From Membranipora membranacea (lineage: Eukaryota > Bryozoa > Gymnolaemata > Cheilostomatida > Membraniporidae), in NCBI GenBank assembly GCA_914767715.1, contig OU612066.1:32402283-32462282 (forward strand): DNA of 60,000 nucleotides, in the 5' to 3' direction. The translations under genes and the position numbers were made by a program. Positions 1 to 11,400 of this stretch are shown here, in pieces; positions within the stretch are counted from its first letter, which is position 1, and each line of letters opens with the position of its first letter. The notes beneath the pieces were generated by a model. That model was not told the DNA's origin. It made no database searches and was given only the letters and a program-made list of their open reading frames with translations.

Positions 1-204
1 CCAGTTCTCTGTGTTCTGTAGGGCAGGTGGTGACTCGTTACCCGAATCTGCTGAATGATGCTCATTACCTGAGCTCTTAGCGTTGATGGCCGCAGTGTCG
101 CACATACCAGCGTCTTCAGTAGTCAAATCTTTGTGACTGAAGGCCAAGTGATGAGCCTGAGCTTCTTTTGCTGCCCGCTTTTGTCGCTGGCGTTTCTTCG
201 TCAT
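1..204 (-). CDS. N-terminal exon of an unidentified gene (partial)
   Basis: An ATG at 204-202 on the minus strand opens a frame of 68 codons that stays open to the window edge. The product starts MTKKRQRQKRAAKEA, a strongly basic stretch, then becomes polar and rich in Ser, His and Glu. No domain is visible and I do not recognise the protein. A basic start like this could be a nuclear or nucleolar targeting segment, but that is inference. Another open frame overlaps the exon on the same strand; I prefer this one because it begins at an ATG and has polar, protein-like composition. The rest of the gene lies to the left of the window. Confidence 0.5.
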   Translation of the reverse strand, partial: MTKKRQRQKRAAKEAQAHHLAFSHKDLTTEDAGMCDTAAINAKSSGNEHHSADSGNESPPALQNTENW

Positions 205-2477
205 GGTAAATGAGCGCTAAAAGTAAAAGGCATTGCAATATTCCATACAAACTAACCAAATACATGCAGTGATCTTGCACAAACCGCAACCCCCACATAA
301 AATATGCTCCTGCAGCAGCTTCAAAAAATGTGTGCATACTTCAGAGGAAGTCTATGCTACAACACAAACAATCACTTCTGTCTCTACCGCTTGGCAAACT
401 ATGCCAGGTTGGCCCAAGTTGATGTGGAAGTTTACTCAGTACTCACCTATAACGAGATATAGAATGCTTCCTTCTGCAATATAAATACACAGGTTTTAGT
501 CTCACTAGTTTCTGACTGCAACTCAATGAGTAAACAGCTGAGCAGTGCGCTTAGTCAAATTGTTATGGTTGTTAAAAAGTACACAATAAATTGAACTGCA
601 CTGAAATCACTTGCCTGGGAATCGATGTGTTTATCTCATTATCGGAGTTTTATGTAAAGCTATTTTGATATTTTCTTTCTCTTTTGCGTCATTACTGGCA
701 CGAGGCCAGCACTTTGTATAGCTCACGTGATTTCTTTGTTTTGGAAATGGCAGGCTATCAGAAAACACTAGCCAAAGGGGAAGTTTGAATTGACATTAAG
801 GTCAAAATAATGATAACAAATAGCATTGGTTTTCCCCATACTAGTGTTAAGCCCGTACCCAACAAACTATATTGGTTGCGAGAATGGATCGAAGAAATGA
901 ATTAGTTTAAGCTATCAACTATGATGAATCACAGGCTATGATATTTTTCCGACGAGCCAAGCGGAGTAAGATTATAATAATTGATAGATAAGTATTGCTC
1001 ACAAGGTCAGGTGTGATGCAAACAGCTGATCAAATAATGTGTCAGGTAAATATATAGGCCAAGGACCTAGAAACTCAGATACAAATCTTGTAGTCTGGTC
1101 ATACTTTTAAGCATTGATAGATGGCCAATAGTGCCCATATGTATAAAATGAAACCTCACTCTCGAGGATCATTTAATCATAGATTGTTACATATCCAAGC
1201 TGTGTATCACACATAAACGTACTCATATTCATGTTTATTCCGGCGTGTTTAGAGCAGCGTTTTAAACTCCTTGACAAACATCATTGCAACAGCTGTCATA
1301 TGCAGTAAGCCGAGTGGATTTTTGTCCCAAAATATGCACCTATACCCATGAATTTTTACAAGAAGGCTTACATAACTATTGACTATTATATTGGTATTCT
1401 ATATTTATATTGATTGTTGCACAATGCCATTTCCACTCCTAGTTTAAATCCCCCCCCCCCCCCCCCCCCCCCCCCAGCGCATAGAGCATAAGCAAAAAGG
1501 GTAAGATTCATGACTATAATGTCCAGATGTAACGAGTGGCAGTTATTGCTGCTTGTATTGTGCTGACATGGTATACAGAGATTGTAAGCTCAGTTTATTT
1601 ATATGTGCCTTTCAGCGACAATGAAAGTGTGCCTTTGCATGATCATAAAATATGCAAAACATCTTTAGCGTCAATGCTGCAGAATCATTGATGGTCTATC
1701 TTGAATTGCTAGAGACGTGTCTGCAAAATGAGAATTCTGATGAGGGATATCTGATAAGGGGGAAGTTTTCCTGTTAGGGTAGATTTTGTACCGAGATCAT
1801 GTTACAAACACTTAGAATGTGTCATAAAAAGTCTGGCAGATAGCTGTAGTTTTACTAGAATTTCGAACACAGTTTATTATATCTTAAATGTTTGTTTGGG
1901 TGATTACAAGCTTTAAATAATATCTTTTGAATAGTATCAACATAATGTGATTGTGGTCATGGCTTTGGAAATAATTATTGCATTATACATCATAACGATA
2001 GCACCTGCAAGGAGGAAAACACAAGCAAAAATCATTCTAGAATTTCGGTGAGAGATTTTATACATCAAATGTATATGATGTGGGTATAGAACCTTCAGAC
2101 AAACGATTTTGGAGAGGATATGATCAAAACCCTCATAAGTAGATACAATAAATAGAACATCTAATACATTAAGTAACAAAGCAACATAACAGTTAACAAT
2201 AAACAGGTGCTCATTAAAAGGTTGTGCTATTGTCCCAACAAAAAAGGGGAGTTGTTAATCACGGTCAACCTTCGGTTTAGGTGTGATCAGGTTGTCAAAC
2301 TCTGTAATGATTACCTGCCTGAGACTGTCATGCTCTGGTAAGAGCACCTGTTCCAGGCTGTCATATTCTGATAAGGTTACCTGCCAGAGGCTGTCTTACT
2401 CTAGTAAGGGCACCTGGTGCTGCCATACTCTAGTCTAGTATGATGACCTATCGGAGACTGTCATACTGTTGAATTTG
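205..2477. other. Intergenic spacer between the left-edge gene and the REXO1 3' end
   Basis: No convincing coding exon was found here. The spacer holds the presumed promoter of the left-edge minus-strand gene, a long poly(C) run, and at its right end the tandem repeat of the REXO1 3' untranslated region. Open frames such as the one at 1937-2179 lack splice signals or recognisable motifs. Confidence 0.5.
1450..1475. repeat. Poly(C) homopolymer, 26 bases
   Basis: An uninterrupted run of 26 cytosines occurs in an AT-rich spacer. Its length may be unreliable because such runs are error-prone in sequencing. Shorter G or C runs recur in the window, for example near 11687, 12064, 26684, 41068 and 57741. 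Confidence 0.9.
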
Positions 2478-2484
2478 TTACCTG
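2285..2484. repeat. Degenerate ~33-bp tandem repeat at the REXO1 stop codon
   Basis: About five diverged units of roughly 33 bp follow one another. On the minus strand each carries a CAGGT core (CAGGTAA or CAGGTGC) followed by a segment close to GAGTATGACAGCCTC. The first unit begins inside the last REXO1 codons, so the array forms the start of that gene's 3' untranslated region. Confidence 0.75.
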
Positions 2485-5400
2485 TTGTCTTTCATGAAAT
2501 CTTGATGCACTTTCCATTTCATCAGCTCCATACAAGCACATGCGTCCTCTGAGCTGTCATGTCCAGCAGCTTGTAATAAAGAAAGTAGAATATAACATAT
2601 TTATAACCATGCGTCGTACAATGTTTTCATGTTGGGAGTTTTCTGCACCGTTTAAATGGGAGGACAATTACTGAAATATCTTACAAGATACTACTAGCTT
2701 ATTGCACCATCCCTGATTATGACACACACGAAAACGCATCCCCTGACTATCGAAAACAATAATTGAATGTCACAAATCATATACAGTATACAGATAGGAC
2801 CTTCTTGTACCAGTAAAATCTACTGAGGTTTGTCAAAGTATAAGAAATTTAAAATCCTCTAAAAAATCAACTTTATGCAATAGTGGGTGGAGCGAATATT
2901 CTATACATAGTCTGTGATGAGTTCACTTTAAAAAAACGAAATAAATTGAAATACTCACAGCCTGCTTCTTGTATAAGTTTATTGAGAATGTCTAACATCA
3001 GACTCTTTAGCGCTCTTTTAAATGGCAGGCCATGTTTGTGTGGCCAGACTAGGGATGTGTCTACTACATTGTCATGAATCAGCTAAATAAAAGAAAACAT
3101 TAGCTAATATCATGTACATTGACGACGATTGGATGTTAATACTATGGAATTAAAGTATATCTATACCGTTCTTTCTTTGGATCACTTGTCCAAATTAGCT
3201 ACAGCAAACATTCCACGCATTATTTCCGTCTTCTTACAATACTTCATATTACTACATATCATTTACTTAGTGTCTTCTTCATCTGGCTATATAGATGTAT
3301 TCATCGTCTCTGTTCTCAGAGATCCAATCGATACTTTTTTTATGAACATTAATTGAAAAGGGCCAAAATAAAGTGATCAAAAACCCTGTTCTTTAAGAAT
3401 CATGCTACAAAATCAAATAGAGTGAACAACGGCAATGTATGTCTTACGAATGGTGATAATAATTTCAGTAGCCTTAGGTACCTTGAGTGCGACTAGATCA
3501 CTGTTGAGACTGTGTCCGATAAGAACAGTATCCTCCTGAAACATATCTAGTAATATAGCCTGTACATCTTTGAGTGATGTGTCAACGTTCTTAAAGTTAT
3601 CGGCTGTCAGTCCACTGAACCTGGTCAACATAACGGCAGCAAAAACATAAAACTACAGATTTATAACTTTAAGTTTGATTAATTTTTCTTTTCAATGATG
3701 TCGATAACAAAATTATAGAATATAGTATGTAATATTCATGGAGAACAGCAAAAATTTGATGAAAAAGCTATGTGACATTGTAACCAGAACCCAGCACAAG
3801 AAGAGCCTTTTGACATGTTGGGAGTAATGAAGACATCAGTTCAGCAATAATCACATGATGCGTAGGTGGTGGGTGTATTCAAGAAAGGGATCATTGTATA
3901 CCTGACCAAGTCTAAGAGGTCTCACACAAAACTAGTTACCCCAATAAGCTAATTTTCTGTAGAGTTTAAAGGGCAACCAAGGTTTCGCAGCAATGCATTA
4001 GTGGGTAGTAAATAATGCGCTAGGCAGCATCAGCTTTGTGCATTACGCGATGCTAAACTCAAGTAGTTGCTGACTTTGAGCTGGGTAACACTTCAGTTTA
4101 GTGAGGTTCAAAGACATTGCTGTAATGATGATAGAGCACAGGCTAAATAATAACAGGAACAGGAACAGGAAACTGCTCTGTGGTATTCTATTTTAGCTTA
4201 ATTTGAGTACCTGATGGATGAAATTTTTCACAAGAATTCTGGCTGAATAATAATAATCCGGAATAGATTTCGTCTTTTTCCCCATGCAGAAGGTGCAATC
4301 TGCTATCAATCAATGAGAAGTTGTTTGAAACCTTGGTTGCCCGTTAAGCTCAAAGAAGTTCAAATATTTTGCACAAAGGAAATACCAATCCCAAAAATTG
4401 TTCAGAAAATAAAGTATGAACCAGGTCTCGATGACCAGGGAAGCGCAATGACAATGGGAGGTGGTAATAATAACCTTGTATTGTAGTCTATGACTTCAGC
4501 AGCAGGTTTAATGAATGAATCAAACATAACATTAAGTTTATCGTCTATCACTGTGACTCGGGCTATTTCTAATCCTCTAGTTGTGTAAACCTACAATAAA
4601 ACTCAGTCAGATCAACACTTTTCATGATAGTACTGCACCAAAAACAATTTACAACCAAAACAACAAACCATAACAAGAATATTGATCAAGTATGATCATT
4701 GAGATGAATTCATGGATTAGTGAAGAAATAGACAGTATGGCTATATGCGGAGATAATACATCAGCATATCACTGTGTATCAGTAATTGGATCTAGCTAAG
4801 TTTCTGGCAGCTTTTATGTTATGCATTGACTGACGCCCCAGTAAAAGCCTCTAAAAACTTAGTCAAGATACTTGACAAATGTTTGCAAGGGGTCGGCTGT
4901 AGCGTAACTGAACTTTTGGACCAATCAAAGATGAGAAATTGTTCCCAGCAATCATACATAAATTGTCATATGCTTGTTCATGGTCAGATATGTTCCCTAA
5001 TCCATGAGTATATATCAGTGAGTATGACACATACTCATATCAAGTCAGCATTCTCTATGTTTTCCAAAGATAGTGCATTGAAATAAGTAATTTCACGTTT
5101 AGATAAAAAAAAATTTCAATTCTTTAATTGGCAATCTAATTCATTTTGAGGAAAATGTTTTACATTTAGTGCCAAAGCAGAAGAACAAAAATTACAAAAA
5201 AAACAATTTTAGTATATGTATACATTTATACATGTATATGTCAACATGTATATGTAAAAATGTATATGTATACATGTACACATGGCTAATAGTGAACAAA
5301 GAGAACCATATGAGGAACAGCACAGAGACTTATTACCCACCATCTCACAGTCAAGAGAAAATACTCCACAGTAATCTTTATTCTTTTTAGCGAATGTTTT

Positions 5401-8400
5401 CATATATCCAGACAGATCCTCAAACTTGTTACTCTCATGCACATGTCCGACACAAATAGAACATCCTTCGGCACCCGGCTTACCCTGACAGCATGAGAAG
5501 TGCATGTCTACTGTGCCATGTACTACAATAGAGCAAGATTAGATCTGCTTATCAACTTGTTCTTGTATGATGGAGATAATATCATCAATATCGAGGATCC
5601 AAGAATTTTTTTATTATTCTGCTAGAAGGACGGATGTAGAAGAATGCTTGTAATGGACAGAAATAAAATATATAGTATAAAATACATGGGAACAGCTAGA
5701 TAGTCCAACGACTAGAGTGACAGCTGCTATATATAGCTCCATCATATATTACTTTCAGTAAGGCATATTCTTAGGCTAGGCCTATCCTGTAACCATGGCC
5801 ACTTCACCTGTATTTTCAAGGAGTAGGAGGTTGCTCACTTGGTTAGAGCGCCGGTCCTTCAGCATGCAAGTGTTGCATGTCGTGGGTTCCGACCCAACTG
5901 CAGTACATGGCTTATGTGTCGGGATGTGGTGTGTGATACGACCTTCTGATTTTAATCAACGGAATTTTACTCTACCCTACCCTAGTTATCAGCCACATGC
6001 AGCAAGGCAGGAGCTATATTGACATGGTCGCTATAGATATAGGTTGTAGACCTACCTCTAGTTTGGAAGGATTTCCCCCAATGATAGATACATTCTTCTT
6101 TAGTGACATAAGTTCCATCGGGATTAACTCTGAAATTTTTCCCACACCTCTTACACATACGAACATAATCTTCAAAATCAGAAACAATAAACAGTAACTT
6201 GTGATGCCTGATAAGTAGGGGTGGAACGACCTCTTGAGGTTGGAGTTGAATTTCGGATATTTGACCTCGGATTCAACCACAAACCGGGTCGGATACTTGT
6301 TATGTCTGATCCGAGATGATACGTTTTTAATCAACACTTACTAAGCATCATTTATCTCACTAAAAATGACAAGGAAAGAAGTATGATAGTCATTAATATG
6401 TGGTTCAGATTAGATAATGGAGTTTGGCTGAAAGCACTCAGTGGTGATCAATAGGCAATCAATACCTATCTTATTTTCATAGCTAATTATATTGTTGCTG
6501 ATTAAATTTGATGGATGTGCTTTTCTGCTGAAATTGAGAGAAGCATCTTTACTCAGATCGTTGTGAATAAGGACATAATTTTTGTCCAATGATGTTCCCT
6601 GTAACAAACTATCTAGTTTAATGTACAAGGTTATCCTCTTCTTCAAAGTAGGAGGACAATTCCTATCCTATGTGCAGGGAGTTTGTTCAAACTCAGTGAT
6701 TACAAACATCGGGGTTTGAGCAATGAACTAAACCTCATTGGTTTGAGTGATCCTGGCATATTGAGTCAAGAGATCTTTGTACTCATTAAATGATACTTTC
6801 AAATAAACTGTTTGTGTGATCCTTGCACCGTGGCTGTTTGAGTGATAAGTTGGTCCTTGTAAAGTATTATATCCAAGCAGATACATGCACATTTAAATTA
6901 GGGTAATGGTTCAGGGAAAAGATTGTTGACGCTGTTTATCCATGTATTCAATGACCTTAACTGTATATTATGGTGCAAGAGTACAGCTGTTTGGACTTGG
7001 CGTGACTTGTACGCGTTATCCGGATCCGATCCGAGGTTGAATTTATCGGCCGATCCGATATCCGATCCGAGGTTGCCTAACCCTGATCCGTTCCACCCCT
7101 ACTGATAAGCTTTTAGAGTATTCTAATGAGAAATGATCATACAGATAAGCAATTGTCGTTCAATCAAGGGGAGCCGCTCAGTAGAAGCAGGACATCTGGA
7201 ATATCTGGGTCACCGATAGATATAGTTATTGCCACTATAGAGAACATAAGTCACCATTCTAGACTCTCTGGACACAGGCAAAACTTCCATAACAAAGTTG
7301 AATTGTGAAACACGAACAGGTGACATTTTTTACTCACCTTTTGTTTCTGGTATTTTATCATAATGTGACCATTGTACGACAGCCTGACCTGGTTTTCCAG
7401 GTGCAGGACGAGGATAGCCTTGTTCTATTAGCTGAGACTCTGTCAGAAGATAACCCCTCAACTTCTTAAACAGCAAATCGCCTGGTAAAATATGTAGATG
7501 TACATAGGAGAAGGCTTTTCATTATTGTGAAAAATATGTGAAAGATACACACTAGATTTCAACACATATGATCCACTTTCCGGCACTATCTATGATTATA
7601 TTATTTTTGCAGGAGTCACTGGTAGTTGCATGCCCCTATCAACCACCAAGCAGAATGCCACCACAACTGTCAGATTAGAATAATGTCAGCTGAATGCAAT
7701 ATTGTTATTTCTACATACCATACATATCCACCTTAGTGAGGTGTATCGAATTCTTTCTCTTCAATCCGACAGTAACTTTATTTGAAGCTTTTCCCACAAG
7801 CACAGCATCATGGGACACCTGCTCATCACAACATAAAGCACAATCACAAGAAACAAGGGTAATATTCTTGTTTTTATTTTCCTTTCCACTATCAGCATCA
7901 AGAATTGACAGTCAGGGATTAGTTTAAGCGGTTCGACTGTTCCGGGATACCTGGTAGAAGCATTTCATTATCAACCACTTGGAAAATTGTTGATTATGTA
8001 ATACTACTACCAGCTATTCCAGCACTGTTTAAGCGCTTAGACAAGTATGCGATAGTTGCGGCCAGCTTTGTGTTGTGTTTCTGTTACCGCTAAATGAAAA
8101 TATGATGGTCTAGACCTAAGCTTGAATAGAAAATTCACCAAATCACCATCACAACACAACGACAATTCATGCTAAACCACAGCTCTTACTTACAGTGGGA
8201 CAGATTTTGTTAGACTGAGTGCCGCCTGTTTCATCCCTGAGCTTTTTGATGATATTAGCGATTAGATTAGTGTATATTATTCTACTGCCTGCACGAGTCG
8301 CTGCCTGCTCCTCCTCCTTCTGGGCCTGTAAAAAAACAAAAGGTACAGTAAGAACGGTTATAGTAGGAGCTAGAGAACACATACTGGTGGTAAGTGAGGG

Positions 8401-11400
8401 ATGTATGGTATCAACATTTTCAATACATTTATATATATGTCTCATGATCATTTTGGGTGCATGACTTTGATGATTAATTTTTGAGATGAAATGTATAAAA
8501 AACATTGATTATTAATGTCATAAGATCAAAGTCTAAACTGTATCCTGTCCCTTGAGAAGAGAATATGTTGGTTACCAACATCATTTTGAATAGTTGCGTT
8601 GGAAGAGTGGGGTTGGAAGATAGCGTTTGAACATTGGTCTGAACAGTGGCGTTTGAACAGTGGAGTTGGAATAGTGGAGTTGGAACAGAGGCGGTGGAAA
8701 AGTGGCATTGGACAGTGACATTGATCTAGTGGCTTGAGGCTTAAAACTGACATTATACAAATCAAGGACTCTAAAGCTTCTGTCTGACCCATGTACGATA
8801 TTACTCCAAGCATCTGGCAAGATGCTGGTATTAATATCTGATAGGGAGATAAGAATGACTGAGCCACTCTTGTGATATCCTAAAAGTGTAAATTTAGTTT
8901 AGCCAGGTTAGGGGTGACTTAAAGCTGGCTAGCACTTTATATTTGCTAGCTGAGATGGAGGGATGTATAAAGATCAGGTGGTGAGTAAATGTAAGCTAGC
9001 TATAAAGTTAGCTATTGCAACCATGTGCAAAATGGCTAACTCTATATCCTGCGGTCACATACTCCTCTAGGATACCTACGGTTAATATTGGTAGGCTTAT
9101 TACTTACTCTGTCGTATGCATCCTTCTCATCAGGGTATATTTTGATACATTCTTCTATGATGATATCTAGTTTAAGTTGTCTTACTCCTGATGATACTTT
9201 ACTCTTAGCACCGGGTGATATACGAGGTCGCTCTAGTGATCTCTTTACTTTCTACAAAACAAGAAACAAAATTAAACTTATTCTTTAAATTTTCGACCGT
9301 TTATGAAATAGTTTATAGCGTTTTTGAATTTTTATTTTCAAAGTTACAATCTTAACCTGCATTTGCATTATACTCATACAAATAATGAGAACATATCTTA
9401 TAAATATCAGGGAGGCTATGTCCATTTGTGTATGTTTGGCCCAATTATCCCCTTAACTTGACTATTTTTCAATTGATTGATCTATTTTTGGGTTTTTCTT
9501 GCAACGTGTATATCTAACTGTCCTAATTGACATGGGTCTGGATGCTAAAGTGGATCCTGTGGGGTAGTGAATAAAACCATTTGTTAGCTGTTAGCTGACC
9601 TTGACCTGCAATTACTATGCATTTATCAAGAAAGTTAATAAATATTAGAGACACAGGATGCTGTCAAGTGATTCTGACCTTAGATACTGGTTGGTGAGAC
9701 TTTCTCTCTGAACCTTTATATGTTCTTGCTGATGTAACTCCTGCCACTTTATTGTAATCTGTTGGCTGCTTCTGTGAACCATTCAGTAACTTGACTGGCT
9801 CCTTCAAAATATATAAAATTACGTTTGAACAAAAAACATATTCACTTAAACTAATTTTTTCATTTATTCATGGAGCCCCACCTTACACTGGCTTCAATCT
9901 ACACAGTATCAATAAAAGAACTGTTCATTGTATTGTAACACATGGGCATCCCTACAGTGAGAAGTGTTGTCTTATTATGGTCGGCAGGTGTATTGAGGAA
10001 TTGCCTACCCGTAAGTCAACAGGGAACAACTCCTGTAGAGACCTCAGACACAACATATAGGTCTCTTACAGATCAGTTGGCATTACCTTGCTTTTTTGTT
10101 TTAGTTTAGCTTCTTTCATTGCCTCAAACCTAGCCTGCATAACTTGTCGAGCGGATGGCATCGAATGCTTTTTCTCAACAGGCTGACTATTATCCTATAA
10201 TAGTAATATCAGACACACTAGTATTTATTAATGAGTTGAACCTGTAAAAAACTTTATCAGTTTGCCGGCATTCTGGTTTGTTTGGCTCCACTGATAAGCT
10301 GTGGCTTAAAAGTGGGGGGTGGGTGCAATTCGGAATCTAGGCAAACTGGATCAAACTTAGCACAAAACCAACAAATAATTTTGATGATCACTTAGTGCAT
10401 GAAGTTGCTAGAGCAAAGCCCTAAATGAATGTAAATGAAACAATGGATTGCCCAAACAGATTATTCTCGTACATGAATAAAAATAAGAAAATACTTTACT
10501 GTTTTATTACAAATTTTTGATCTTGGAATTCAAAGTATCATCTTACCTCAGCTCCATCTCTTGCCTTCCGTTTGCGAGACGGTTCACTTTCAGGGACTGA
10601 GTTATCAGGCTATGGAAAAGATGTAAGTCTTTGAAAAAATAAAGTAGGGCACAGCACAACTAGTATAACACCTTATATATTCTATCATCCCTAAAAATGG
10701 TAGTCAGTTAGATTCATCAGGGGGCCTTTCACATGACTATTGATTATTGCTGAAATGTTGATGAATGAGAACTAGAGGCAATTATCTATATTGTTTGAGT
10801 AGCCAAGAGCCTCACTAAATCAAGAGTCTCTTTCAAACAACGGTAACAATTTCACAGTTAGATTGTAAGTGCTGCATATCCTACCCGCGTTGAAGAATCT
10901 TGGGTTTCAGCTTGCTTTTCTGTCCGCTGGAACATCTCGAATAATTCTTTACATTGATCCGCTTCGCTCAACGCTGAGACGGCCACAGGAACACCTGATG
11001 ACTTGCTTCGGTGACGAGACTTTTTGTGAATGATTTCGGATTGTTCACTATTGTTTTTCTCTTTGGATGATGATTGTTTTTCACTTTTATCTTTAGAGGA
11101 GTGTTTATGCTTTGACTTGTGTTTTGACTTTGTATCGCTTTTCCCTGATGAAGTAGTAGTATGAGTATTATTACGAGATTGTTCTTGTTTGATCGAGACT
11201 CTGCTGACTTGGTGTACAATATCAGCTGGGTCCCCTTCAGCGCTTGTACCACCTCCTCCAGTAACTTCATCGTCATCACTAGACGTGTCAGCAGTGAGAT
11301 CTATGACAGGGTCAGGAGGCTTCTCTTCAGGTGGTATTTCTACTATATCATCACTATCATCCCCAACTGACCTCGTGACCCTCGCGTCAGCACCCTCTGT

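Noticed and set aside
1937-2179. 80-codon minus-strand frame downstream of REXO1
   Set aside because: AT-rich hydrophobic translation without motifs, in the expected 3' flank of REXO1.
5833-5905. tRNA gene
   Set aside because: Promoter-like boxes are present but no acceptor stem pairs, so it is called a SINE-like element.
8526-8867. Two long overlapping minus-strand frames between REXO1 exons
   Set aside because: They follow a short-period repeat, and the flanking exons 9251-9108 and 8325-8194 join in phase and match REXO1 without them.
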